From Rotaria macrura (Eukaryota; Rotifera; Eurotatoria; Philodinida; Philodinidae): DNA of 64,000 nucleotides. Positions 29,626 to 62,181 of this stretch are shown one piece after another. Position 1 is the first letter of the stretch, and every line of letters begins with the position of its first letter. The translations under genes were made by a program, and so were the position numbers. The notes under the pieces are model-generated. The model was not told the origin of the DNA. It was given only the letters and a program-made list of their open reading frames with translations, and searched no databases. The DNA is taken from positions 62,001 to 126,000 of the forward strand of contig OENT01000175.1 of NCBI GenBank assembly GCA_900239685.1, given 5' to 3'.

Positions 29626-29913
29626 TCTGATGAAATTTCATCTTCGAAACAAAACTTGATGGCGTATTGCACTAAATTGTTGACAAGAAATGAAAAAGAA
29701 AAAAGACAAAAATAAACATACATTAAATCGAATCAAACTAGTCATAGAAACAAAAACATAAAAATATGTAAAAATAAAATATAAAAATTCATCAGAGCTA
29801 TGTGAATACATTTGTTTCGATTTGAAACAAAATATTTTCTTTTTATTGGTAAAAGTGATCGACTAGAGAATTTACGAGATATCTAAACGATGAGCAAGTC
29901 TTTAGAATAGAAT

Positions 29914-29941
29914 ATCTGAGTTGAAATATTTCAACTCAGAT
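29914..29941. repeat. Perfect 28-bp palindrome
   Basis: The half-site is ATCTGAGTTGAAAT and the second half is its exact reverse complement, with no spacer. It lies about 290 bases past the CFAP251 stop. It could fold as a hairpin in RNA or a cruciform in DNA; no oligo-U terminator context is needed in a pol II gene, so the role is unknown. Confidence 0.85.
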
Positions 29942-31688
29942 TTCTATCGATTGAAGTTTAGACTAAGAGAATCTGTCTTTCACATGTAACTAAGCTATGT
30001 AACATATGATGTTCAACACAAACAATGATTCAGTTGTTTTTCATTCTTGCAAGTCTTCCCAGTTTCAAAATATAACAACACTGCATAAAGTCTATATTCG
30101 ATTTGCTTCAGTTTAGGAATCGAATGTCAATATGACTCGACCAATTTGCATAGAAAAGAAACATATGCTTATTTCATGATTTAATTATCATATTTCTTCT
30201 GTGTTTCTTTAGTTATGTTTTGATGCATCACATATAATATTTACTTAACGAGTCACAACCAACAAAAATATCTTTCGTTTTTTTAAAATTTATCATGGAA
30301 TTTTCAAACTAAATATTTTGTCTAATTCAATGATGTCAAAATACATTATCAAGATGATAAAATACATAGAAGTAGACATTGCTATAATCGTAGATACATT
30401 TTGATCACTTCAACAAATCGATGATTCATTTTTTTTTTGAATTAAAAATTCATATGGGAATGAGTTGGCTTGTATTATTTTTTTATTTCATACTAATATG
30501 TAAATGTAATTGTACAACAATCGATTCATTTACTGAACGCTCAAATTAAACATGGAATATCGTGTTAGAGAAGTTGAAATTTAATTATTTTTCTATGAAT
30601 ATATTGTTGATGTTAAATCTGAGTCTGAATGTTGCTTCGTTCAGACTTTTTAATGCATGAATTTCATCTGACAATCATGTGTAACTCGTTCACGGTCATA
30701 GAGAACGATTAACAATGAAGTATACTATTGCATAAGCACTGCTCTCAGATCTTAATTTTCATAATGATTTGTGCTACTGTCCATATTCGGTTTTAATAAA
30801 CTAATTGTATTGAGAATATTGACAACGGATAGTAAATGGAAAATATACTTTACTATAGTTTACATGTTGTAACATATGGGATATGAAAAAAAGCGTTGAA
30901 TCGAAGTATTTCATAAGAATGGTTTAGTCTATTGTAACGATGAAAAATTCTTTTAGTAGAGCAAAGACAAGCGACTTATAAATTGTAAATTAAATCAATC
31001 GATGATTTACAAACTGTTCCATAGTGACATCTTGTATTCAATATATATGCGTATAATGTACTACCAATAAATATTTAAAAAAGAAAATTTTTAAAACAAG
31101 TGCTTTAGGAGATGTACAGTCCCATCTTAATATTTATCTATTAGTCTAATGGCATTTTACGAAATCGTACAAAATTTATTTGATTCCTTTGTTCTAGACT
31201 ATCTAGTAATGTTGTTATGAATTAGTTATTACACTAATTGCTTCAATTAAAATTATAAAACAATAGTCTATGTTATGTTTCTAGGTCAGTATACTTCTTG
31301 CTCTCTTTTGTTAGTTGACTCGTTTTCTTTCTCATACATACATACTACAGATTTGTTTATTATTCTTCGAAGTATGTTTGCTGTCTGCTGAAGTAATGCA
31401 ACATTCGCTATGAATAAAACAAAAACGAGCTTATGCTGAAAGAAGGTCAAGGCTTACAGTCGGGACAATAGACATTATCATATTTAGTTTGAGTTCAATT
31501 TCAATCTTGGCTTTTTCGCTTTTTTTTCTAGCACACATATTTAACGAAAGACCAAGGGTGTGTCACATTAATGACGTAGTTTTACTCTTGTCAAAAAAAT
31601 ACAAGAGTATCAGTTTTCAAAAAATTTCTCTACTGATCTTCCTTGCATAGTTTTGTGTTGATATCTAACTAAAGCAAAAATGATCGAA

Positions 31689-31706
31689 AGAGAGAGAGAG
31701 AGAGAG
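31689..31706. repeat. (AG)9 microsatellite
   Basis: Simple dinucleotide repeat in intergenic DNA upstream of the Src-like kinase. Confidence 0.9.
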
Positions 31707-32579
31707 CGTGCAAGTAAGAGTGAGAAAAATCCAAGAGAATCGTACACATTCAATGTCAAATATTAAATCTCGTAATACAAAAAGTACATAGGCAATATGA
31801 GCATTTGTGCGAACAAGACGAAGAAGAAGAGAGAAAAAGAATATAGAGCGTGCATTATCATTATATTTGCGTTCTCTTCATTCTCGGGTGCTTGTTTTAT
31901 ATACGCGAAGTAGATGAGGAGAAAAAAAAACTGGTAATAAACACAAATTTTATTTTGTACGATTTTAGATAATTTGGTCACCTAACAATTGATCGAAGCA
32001 ATGTGTTAAAATATAATAGGTAAATAACTGAATCTCTTTCTTTTATTTTACCTTGTAGTATGCTTAATGATAGAATAAAATAGGACTTCGTCTACCCTTT
32101 ATAGAATCAATGACGCCATCGAAACCCCCGCATTTAATTATCGATTATTCATTAAAAGAGAGCAAAAAGCAGATGACTAATTTGCATAGTGTAAAATGAC
32201 TTCGTTTGTTCATTATACCAATGAATGATGTGTTATTGTAAAATTGAAGCATAACTATAAAGAAACCACGATCTACAAAGATTTATTTAGTATTATCAAA
32301 AGAGAAAAAAAGACGCTTCAGCATCAGCTATAAGAAAAAAAAACAAAGTCGGTGCACTACTCTTTTTTCTCTTCTCCTTACCATATTTCTGCACTGTCGG
32401 CGTCGACTGACATTTTTTTTGTCGTACTGTACACAAACACACAAAACTCACTATCAAAACGGAAAGAAATCGACAGTGTAACATTGCAAACTGAGCACAA
32501 ACACACGATTGTGTGCACAATTGAAGACAGACACTTTATGTTAGAAAAATAACTTCCCTTTGAACACAAGTTATATCTA

Positions 32580-35405
<2,826 letters not shown>

Positions 35406-35874
35406 CATGCATTACACTTTTTTTTTCTCTCAATCATAATCTACTTGTGTGATAAATTTTTATTTTATTTATTTTATTTTATTTTTTGTTGACACAAAAT
35501 TCTCGTTCTATTTCATTTCAATAATGTGTATTTAGGTTCCATTTCATATAAAATAGATAAGCACAAAAACCAAACGCACGCACGCACACATACACACAAA
35601 GACATGTACGAAATAGAAATATTTCGGTGAATATCTCAGGCATTTGTTTTTGATAGTTCGTTAGATATTGTTTTTTTTTCTGTTTAATGTATAAATTTTA
35701 GTATTTATGTTCATATCTAATATATGAATATTTATTCGTTTGTTTTGTTTTAATTTGTTGATAAACTGCTCATTTGATTAATAAAACTCTGTGTAGATAC
35801 TTATTTTTAAGAAGTATGAGAAAACAAGAATCATTCCGTTAAATAATTCTCATTCATTTTCTCTCTCTAGAAGA
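35406..35874 (+). promoter_or_regulatory. Src-TIMM23 spacer with poly(A) signal and trans-splice-like acceptor
   Basis: The spacer is 469 bases. It contains an AATAAA-type signal (attaataaaac) near 35780, about 90 bases before a pyrimidine-rich ctctctctag (ending 35870), which lies four bases before the TIMM23 ATG. A poly(A) site followed closely by an acceptor just before the next start is the arrangement seen in trans-spliced operons. Confidence 0.45.
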
Positions 35875-36746
35875 ATGGATTCAAATAAATGTAGTTTCAA
35901 TCCATCCGGAAATCATTCTCTGAATGATGCTGTACCTAGTAGATTTTAAAAAGAAATGCTGTTTTTCTTTTGAAGTAAAGTGAAACCTTGTTTTACTAGT
36001 TCACTCGACACCTGGAACGAATTCCTTATCACCATATTTGAATTTTGATCCGAAATTATTGAATCCAGTAAATTGATATGACTAGTGTTTATATGTGAAA
36101 AATACAAAATCAGAATTCTTCTTCTAGAGCGGTTCGCAATTCATTCTACCTGAAGGACAAAAAGAAAAGCGTGGTCGACTTGAATTAATGTTTTTCACAA
36201 TTTGGTGGTTCTGTTATTGCTGGTAAACGAAAAGCTAAAAATAAGAGATGACATGATAATATTTGTTTTTCTTTTCAAGGTAGTATGATCGGTAGTATAT
36301 CCGGACTCTATCGAGGTATTCATGAAACACAAGATTTAGTTGGATCTGTACGAACATCATCGTAAGCTGTTAAATTCAAGAATTCTTATTTCTTCTACTA
36401 TTTTCCTCGTAGCATCATTGATTGCATAGCACGACAAGGGTCTACTACTGCTTCTGCTATGGGTTCTATAGGTAAGAATTTTCTATTGACAAAAGTAGCA
36501 GAAGAAAAAAAAAATCTTTAGTTTGTTTTCGAAGCACTTATTTATAGTTTAATGGGAACAGGTGTTAGTATGATACGAGGTGTTGATGATGAATTGAATA
36601 CAGTGGTCAGTGGCAGTCTCACCGGTTTATTATATCGATCAACATCTGGTGTGAAAAGTGCCATACGAGGTAGCTTATATGGTCTCGGAGTATCATCGTT
36701 ATACGTATTACTTACGTCGAAAGAACGTCTTGGAACGTATACGTAA
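35875..36746 (+). CDS. TIMM23: TIM23 inner-membrane import channel subunit, with a one-base frameshift
   Basis: Core of the TIM23 translocase that imports presequence proteins across the mitochondrial inner membrane (family knowledge). Exons: 35875-35938, 36000-36067, 36128-36222, 36280-36361, 36413-36471, 36535-36746. Matches: TPGTNSLSPYLNFDP (human NPLSPYLNVDP), QFILPEG, RGRLELMFFTI, then GSMIGSISGLYRGIHETQDL, ARQGSTTASAMGSIALIYS, RGVDDELNTVVSG, GLLYRSTSGVKSAIRG, and a Tim17/22/23 four-helix pattern. In exon 3 one extra T among 36201-36203 shifts MFFTI out of GGSVIAG. Exon lengths sum to 580; removing one base gives a clean 192-residue protein (human 209). All later exons are intact, so an assembly error or a recent allele is as likely as a dead gene. 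Confidence 0.88.
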
Positions 36747-38957
36747 ACCTTGTGCATTTTTTTTCTGTTATTGTTATTGGTTATTGGTTTTGTTTTCATC
36801 GAATATGTAACAGATAGAAGGTATCCTTCCGATTATTTCATCATTTTTTTCCCTGTATTTCATATTGGTTAGATAAGACAAAGATGAATAGCTCTTGTCA
36901 GTGTCTATCATCATCAAAAAGAATGATCATTATCGGATACAGACTATGAAGAACGATCGTTAGTACAATTCATGTAACACAAAGAAAAAGAACATGAGAT
37001 AAATGCATATAGAGTCTAGTTCACTGGTGATGATTATTTGTTTATTTTCCTTAAATAATCGTATTAGTAGATGACAATGTTTATTTGAACTCTATTATCA
37101 AATGCTTGTATTGCTAGAATTTAGATCATAGTTCTATGATTGTTGCTCAAGGCTATTACTAATTGTTTCGATAAATATGTTTATATATTCTCATTATAAT
37201 CTTTTTTACACGGGAATTTCAGTAGTTAAAGATATGATCCGATTTTGATTACTATGAATATAGTGTGAATTTTATTCAAATTCAATAATACTCTTATCGA
37301 GTATATTAAAAAAGAGCTAGTCGATAAAACAATATGTGAGAAGAACGTTTGGTCATAAATTATGCAAATGAAAGTTTTTGTAATTTACATGAATATTGCA
37401 CAATAGTTGGCAAAGAACAAGTATATATTTTTATTTTATGTATTTGACATGATTATTTTACCACGTATCAATAATTCATTTCAATTGAATTATTCTTAAT
37501 AGACAAAGAATGATTCTTTTGTTCATAGCGTATCATTACGTCGTCTTTTCTTTTCAATAAAAGACACGATAATCTTAATACTTCAACAGATCGAAAGACA
37601 AAAAAAAGTCATATTCAATCTACTCATATTTACTTTACATACGTACCAATGTGTAACATAACGTCTTTGACAGTTTTATCGATCTTTATTCGATTGTAAT
37701 GAATATGCATGTGTGATTGTATTGTCTGTCACCACTTACAGTTTTACTTATGAAATAAAAGTCTATGTGCATACGATGAAGCATACCTATTTTGAATTTA
37801 AATCTTGTATTGAACATGTATTTCTTTGCATGTTTTTAATAATGAAATGTTTTCCCTAGAATTCTGTTGAATTCGGTCGTTAGTGAAATTATTAATATCC
37901 ATTACTGAACAACTGGCTACTCTTAATAAGTTTTCTTAAATAGATTTCAAAGAATAGCTTGAAGGCAATACAATTTTTAACAATTTCAGTTTTTCTTGTT
38001 ATTGATCCAATCATTCAAAGAGTCTCAAAACAAATTCTTTCGAAATAGTTTTCTCTCTAGAGATTTCGTGTGTCAATTATTTTCGTTGAAAAACATAAAC
38101 GAGTTGGTTTTCATCGTACTGCAAAACTTATTTACAGCATCAATGTATAATGTTAAAAATCTCCTTTGAAACTCATATAAATTGACATGTTCTGTAGTTA
38201 CTCATAGGTGCACTGTATCAAATTGAACATTATCATCATGCTTCCAAACCATGCAATATGCATATATATATAAATATCGATGGGTTCTGTTAAGGTAGTT
38301 TTGGTTAGTGGTTAAGATAAAAATTCAACGGAAATCACTAATCTACATCATTCTATGCGGAATCGATACGGTTTTCAAGAATAAAATGGGCTATTTATTG
38401 TATCGAAAGAGAAAAGAAAAGAACAGTCCATATCTTTCAACAAATAATGATTCCAATAGTGCGAATAAAAAATACTCTGCATAACATATTCTTCGCTAGG
38501 TATACTCAACCAAATCGTTCAATTCAAATATGCAGAAGTAAACAATCACATTAAAAAAGAAGTCGACAAAAAGAAAAAAAACGAATATTTTGTTTTTTTC
38601 GACACAGCAAGATACAGTAGAAGAATCATGAGAAATAAAAATGAACAAGAAAAAAAGGAAACGGGAAAAATGTAAGTAAAGAACAAAATGTATGGCAAAT
38701 AAACACTGTTCGATGTAAGACACTACATGGTACTCTGGATTAACTGATAAAAACAAAACGAAAATAAGTGAAAGGATAAACACTCTATAGCACAATCTTG
38801 TCTAACTTATACATACCCAAGCAAGCAGCCGGAACTAAATGCAGCTGTGTTCATAGACAAAGACAAAGTATGAGATGACTAGGAGTCAAGGAAAAGGAGG
38901 GAGAATAGGGAAGTATATAGATAGGTTCTTATAGATAATTCATCATTTTTCTGTTTC
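36747..38957. other. Convergent intergenic region, nothing recognised
   Basis: This is 2.2 kb between the 3' ends of TIMM23 (+) and the heat-shock gene (-). It should contain both 3' UTRs. No further gene, repeat or RNA is recognised. Confidence 0.55.
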
Positions 38958-40727
38958 TTATTGCGTGATCTTAATTTGACGATTTACTGCAGGTATACGA
39001 TCATGTGGTATAGGTACTTCAACAGTTAGTGTTGAATCTTCACTCATCTTAGCTCGTAAATTATCGACATCGACCCATTCAGGTAGAACATATTCTCTCA
39101 TGTATTCACGATTAATTTGATTACCAGGTGTATTATCAACATGAGAAGCTTGAACTAAACAAAACATAGTTCGATCAATATTGATATTATTTCAAACATG
39201 CGTAAAAAACAAAGTTTTACCTTTTAATACATTATCATTAACTTTAACGCTAACATCATCAGGTTTATAACCACTTAAATCGAATGTAAGTTTAAGTTGT
39301 TGATCTCCAACTGTATATGAATCATTTGTACTAATATTTGTTGGTAAAGTCAAATGTGATGATGGATGTGTAGGTGTTAATGGTGGTCGATAATCACGTA
39401 CAGGGATTTGTATTGTAAGAATACCATCAATACTTAATGTATTCGTTAGACTTTTTGGGTCAGCTCCATCAGGTAATCCTAGAAGATTAACAACTTGCAT
39501 ATAAATATCAAACAGTATATACACATCAACGTACCAATTTCACGTCGAAATTCACGATGAGTAGAACCATGTCCATCACGTTCTTGTTTAACAGCAGTTA
39601 CTTTTAACATAGTATCATTAACTTGTATGCCTATATCTTCAGGTGCAAATTGATTCAAGTCAAATTTATACGTTACATTCTTTGTGCCATCATTAGTTGA
39701 ATAAGTTTGGCGTGATGATGTTGTTATTGGAAAAGCACCCGTTGATTGATTGTTATTAGCACCGACAAGAGTTGATGCTGAACTTGTTGATGAGTATTGA
39801 TCACGTAATGGACTACGATTGAAACTACTTGTTTCACGTAAACTTGGGCCGTCTTGTCGAAATGATGACGCTGACGATGTCGATGAATATGAATTGGTTT
39901 GATTATTACCATAGCCATAGTTCGATAGTGGTTGTCGTCCACTTGTATATGTGGTATCAATAAGACGAGTAGGACTTGATTGATGAAATGTATTTGATGA
40001 GTTTAAAGCAGGTGAATTTGAATCATTATAAACACGATCTAAGATAACAGGTGCTTCCATGGTAAGTACACCATCATCCGATAAATAGGATTGTAAAGTT
40101 TTAACGTCAATAAATTCTGGTATTGTTAATTCACGGTTAAATTGTTTTGATTCAGTTGCATTACCAACTTTTACTTGACGATCACCTTTCACAATTAACA
40201 TACGACCTTCAACTTTAACATTTAATTCTTCAGGTCGAAATTCACCTGTAAATAATATTATTCAAATAGCATTTTAAATAAAAACAAATGTTTGTTCTTG
40301 TTTACATACCGATTTCAAATTGAATTTTATATTTTTTTCTTCCATCATTGTCTTCTTCAATAAATGATCGGTGTGTTGCATCATGCGATGTTGAGCTGAA
40401 GCCAGGTGCTGATCCTCGAAATGTTGGCCAATCGATACTGCCGAATTCAGGAAAGTCAGGAAAATCAACGCGCATTCTTGGTCTTGTTTGAGCTATGGTT
40501 GATGAAGGGAATCCAACTGAATCGAATCTTGGTTCATTGAAAAATTTCTCTCGCCATAGCCGGCATTCTTCTTCAAAATCACGCATGCGTGTACTCATTC
40601 GGTCAGTTATATTATTTGATGAGGTATTAGATGAACGAAAACGAATAAAACGTTGATCATCATTCGGATTTATCGTCACGGGTATAATCGTACGTGGATG
40701 ATGTTGATAGTATTGATCGTTACTCAT
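38958..40727 (-). CDS. Small heat-shock protein with three alpha-crystallin domains
   Basis: ATP-independent chaperone family that holds unfolding proteins. Four exons (40310-40727, 39535-40245, 39221-39478, 38958-39154) sum to 1,584 bases, 527 residues, far longer than the usual 150-250. Alpha-crystallin domain (ACD) 1 runs from about KYKIQFEIGEFRPEELNVKV to DDGVLTMEAPV. ACD2 runs from VTYKFDLNQFAPEDIGIQV to DGILTIQIPV. ACD3 runs from LKLTFDLSGYKPDDVSVKV to DSTLTVEVPI. Each shows the family F-P(E/D)(D/E)-V-V start and a (L/V)T(I/V/M) end strand. A Ser/Asn/Thr-rich linker of roughly 110 residues separates ACD1 and ACD2. The C-terminus carries an IKI tripeptide fitting the I-x-I oligomerisation motif. 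The N-terminal region has FEEECRLWREKFF. Introns are short (56-66 bases). No convincing heat-shock element was found upstream. Confidence 0.93.
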
Positions 40728-42364
40728 TTTCTTGTGTCACCAATTTCGTATTTGTTACTAACGTAGTCACACACAATTTTAATCTAGTTTTAATCGATCA
40801 CATCAATCAATGCCGAAAGAAAAAAAAACCAACGTCTAGAATTAATGAGCAAATGAACACCAATATGTATATGTATGTATATTTGAATTACATGTAAAGA
40901 GAAATAGTGACGAGCGAGAGACAGAGAGAGATCTGAAGAGAAGAGAAGCGACGAGATGAGAAGAGAAAGAAAATAGAGGCAATAACACCACATTGCCTGT
41001 TTATGCCGATAACAAACTCTACTAATTCTATCACTATACGTATTTTGACGACAGAAGATGGATAAAACACTACTTTTTCCTTATGAGTATGCTGATAACA
41101 TATGTCTAATCGGCACGCGCAAGCCAGCGCAATGATCCTACTCCTTCTTGGCTTTTTTTGCTGCTATTCAAACACACACATAGGCATGCACTGTGTGTAT
41201 ATGTTTGTTTGTTTCCTTTTCTCTTTCTGTCTCTTCTCATCATTCTCTATTACTGAAGCAAACTCATGCGTTGAGTATGACTACGGGCAATAGCGGTGTG
41301 CATGTGTATGCGAGCAACCAATTTTTCTAGCCGATTTCGTTTCTTGCTTCCTTCATCATCTTTCTTCTTTTTCTTTTTCTCTCTTCAGCTCTTCAATCAT
41401 TCTTCCTTTACCATCTCATAAAGTAGGCATGCAAGTAAAGCAGGCCGATAAAAGAAAAGAATCGGCTTCAGTAAGGAAATAATATACATTGATTTCTTCG
41501 GTTTCTTTCGTTCTTTATTTCTTCTCTTCTTCTTGCGCTAGTCAAATATATGCAATCGAAATAAAAAGAGAAACGCTCACACTATCACAATAGTTATCAT
41601 GCCTGATGATGTATGACAAGTATAGACGATGCAAAGCGATCAATAGGATTAGTGAAATAGACTGTGGTCATTGAGTAGGGCTCACAGCTAGACATAAATA
41701 CATACATCTACGACTGTTATGTTAATAAACATAAGAGTATTGTTAATGTGACTAGTTCTAAAGCAAATGTCTTGCTCTAACGGAAATAGAAATAGAACGA
41801 ATGGAAATAAATAAGGATTTATCAGCCGATTCCTAGAAATGAAAACCATTAAAAAGAAAACGTAGATGAAGGATAAGCAAATAGGCAAACTAACAAGAGA
41901 ACAAAAGAAGGAAATCGTATACGATCAGAATCATATTATGTGCATAAACGGCTACAATTGCCTGCGTTCTCCTATTAATTTAGTTTAAATATCTGAATCG
42001 AACAGTTTGAGATATAAATGACTTAGTTAAACAATAGTAATCGAGAAGAAGAAAAAAATACATCGTTACATCATGGTTTTACATCAATATTCAATCGTCG
42101 AGGTATTATGTGGATAACTGAGTACTTCATAATTTAATACGATGAGACGAGCAATAACAAATCAAATCGTCTTTGTTCGAAATGAAAGAACGAAAGAACA
42201 GAAGAAGAAGAAAAAAAAACTTGGATCATGAGCTATTCTCAATTTACATAACCTCTTTTCGTTGTTGTTGTTTGTTATGATAGATCGATTCGAACGCATA
42301 CACAAAGGATTAGTAGTTTTCACAATATTATATACCTCGATCTGCAGCACACAAGAAGGAGGCA

Positions 42365-42384
42365 ATATATATATATATATATAT
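42365..42384. repeat. (AT)10 microsatellite
   Basis: Simple AT repeat in intergenic DNA. Confidence 0.9.
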
Positions 42385-43152
42385 GGATTAAAGTAGTTTG
42401 ATTGCCTATTTACTGAAATTCAAGCTGCTGCCATCACCTTATTTTTACTTTCTTCGTTTTCATATATTCAGCATACGTAGAATAAAAAGAAGCTGAAGGT
42501 TTTACATCTATGTGAGTAAATGTGAAGGTCATCAAATGAATAAATGAAAAAGTTTGACATTTTTATGAAACCAAACTCTCATAGTATACGATAAGGTCGC
42601 AAGACATGAGTATTCAATATTTAATTAATACTTCTCTTTTAGATACATATTGATACACGTACAAAAAATGTTCATATAACACTATGACTATAGAATTAAT
42701 TCTGATAGAATTTCAAGAAAATTTGACTTACGCCTCAAATCGTCGAGTTCTGTCGTGATGTTTTCTTGTGTAGCTCTCCGCTAAGTGGTACGCCAAAAAA
42801 AAAAACGTCAGCGTCTAGTTTTGTTTTTTTGTCGTGTTCGCTTGCGTTTCTTTCTACAGGCAAATTAAGAACGAAAGGATCTCCCGGAATTCGAAAATTT
42901 GTCTAACCACAAATGATTTTTCGCGATCGTTGTTTTTTTTCTCTACTTGTATCCTAACTTGGTGCAGAACAAGAAAAACAAACGAACAAAATTAGGGAGC
43001 CAAAGAGAAAAAAAAAGAAAAAAAAACACGGTCTTATCTTGCATTATTATTATTTTTTTATTCACTATGCTAAAAGCAGAAGGAGAGCCGCAAAAATATC
43101 ATCACTTTATTGTGTCGTCGTTCTCTTTTTCTATTCTGTTACATATATTTAA

Positions 43153-43197
<45 letters not shown>
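43153..43197. repeat. Compound (AT)n(GT)n microsatellite
   Basis: An AT run (43153-43168) continues directly into a 29-base GT run (43169-43197). Likely length-variable. Confidence 0.95.
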
Positions 43198-43198
<1 letters not shown>

Positions 43199-43910
43199 CG
43201 CTTATTGTGGGCTGTCATATTGAGGATCCAAGTATGATGAGATGGTAATCTAGCAGAAAAATGAGACAGTGACATTTTCACCCACCACCTGTTTTTGTTT
43301 CTCTATGCTGATGGTGCTGTTTTTTTGTACATTCGATACGTACAAAACAAAATATGAATGAGTGTTGATATTATTAATAAAAAAATAGATCAAGTGTAGA
43401 TGTTCGCGAATTATTCATATTTCATGTAAGAAAAAAATAGTAAGAAGGAAAATAAAAAGCAACATAATCGCTGCGAATCGGATTGAATATAAAATTATCG
43501 TTGTCATACATATTTTATATTAATGCCTTTACCTTGAAAAAAGAAAAGAAAACTAGGATATCAATGATTGATGTCGAATCCATGCGAGAAAATTACATTA
43601 GATTACTAGTTCAACATGTTATATTCATTCAACCATTGTAAATTGATTAAATCTTTGACATAATGAAAATCTTGAGTAGGTATCAGGAATTCTTACGGCT
43701 AAAGATTATTATTATCTTCCATGACATGTATATTATTTGAAAAAGAAAAGAAACCGAACAATAATGTGCAAATAATAATAAACCGAGCAAACAAACAAAC
43801 AAACAAAATAAAAAGTTTTCTATTCATACATCTTTTTAATTTTAACAACAGAAAAAAGGAAAAATAAACTCATGGAAAACATCCGTGGTGACAGTTATAC
43901 GCACATAGAC

Positions 43911-43928
43911 AAATAAATAAATAAATAA

Positions 43929-43967
<39 letters not shown>

Positions 43968-43976
43968 TGCATGCAT
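43911..43976. repeat. Compound (AAAT)n(AT)n(GCAT)n microsatellite
   Basis: A tetranucleotide AAAT run, then about 30 bases of AT, then three GCAT units. It lies about 170 bases past the Cav1 stop, so probably in or near its 3' UTR. Confidence 0.9.
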
Positions 43977-44144
43977 CTAAAATATCTATGCTCTATCTGG
44001 AATATGAGACTGTACATGAAAAGGAAATCAAACTGACCGACATATAATTTTATCTGGAAGACAACAATCATACAGATCGACAAGAAAATGAGCACCGTTA
44101 TACATAAATTTAAAAAAAACAACAAAAGAAAAGGAATTTGTAAA

Positions 44145-61687
<17,543 letters not shown>

Positions 61688-62181
61688 TTTTTTCTTGTAG
61701 TAAAGAAAAAAAAGCAATAAATAATTACTCAATAATGAATAGTATATATCTAAATGAGAGAATAAACTAGAAAAATAGCTTTCGGAAACTGATGTCTTTA
61801 TTCAGAAACACTATCATATCTGAAGATCACACAAGGTCGTAGGAGGAAATATCATCAAGGATTTTTTTTCCATCTGTCTACCATGCATCCGGTCCCAGAT
61901 TAAGGACAAAAATGTAGCGTGCTACCATCAAACAAAATCTTACACTGACTGTGCTGCCACGTATAATTTTATTATTTTTCAAATTGGGATCAAAACAAGA
62001 AAAAAACCATCGCAATGTTTTCTTTTAGCTTGTGATAATTTTTTTTTAAATAAATTTCTCCATTGAAAAATTTACCAATCACATGATATGTTGATTTGTT
62101 TAGTTATTTATTTCACTTCACATTGTCTTTTGCATCACACAATCATTTATTTTTTTCTTGTGTGACTGATTGAAATTTAAC
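61688..62181. promoter_or_regulatory. Divergent region between Cav1 and the RBM-like gene
   Basis: 495 bases separate the divergent starts. On the Cav1 side a pyrimidine-rich tract ends in ctacaag six bases before the ATG (AG at 61695-61694 on the minus strand). No TATA-like or other defined element is convincing. Confidence 0.35.

Larger units (their letters stand above)
29626..32579. other. Intergenic, with a palindrome and an AG microsatellite
   Basis: No gene recognised. It holds a perfect 28-bp palindrome (29914-29941), a smaller hairpin near 31588-31612 and (AG)9 at 31689-31706. The right-hand 500 bases should contain the promoter of the Src-like kinase, but I see no distinct core element. 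Confidence 0.55.
40728..44144. other. Intergenic: heat-shock gene promoter side and Cav1 3' side
   Basis: 3.4 kb with no recognisable gene. The part near 40900-40980 is rich in GAGA-type purine runs, which could serve the heat-shock gene, but I found no GAAnnTTC-type array. The rest is low-complexity, with microsatellites at 42365-42384, 43153-43197 and 43911-43976. The right end should be the Cav1 3' UTR. Confidence 0.5.

Noticed and set aside
40728..41500. Heat-shock elements upstream of the triple-ACD gene
   Set aside because: Purine-rich GAGA-like runs are present, but no array of alternating GAAnnTTC units was found.
43911..43976. Telomere-like or origin-like AT tract
   Set aside because: The units are simple AAAT, AT and GCAT repeats, an ordinary microsatellite.
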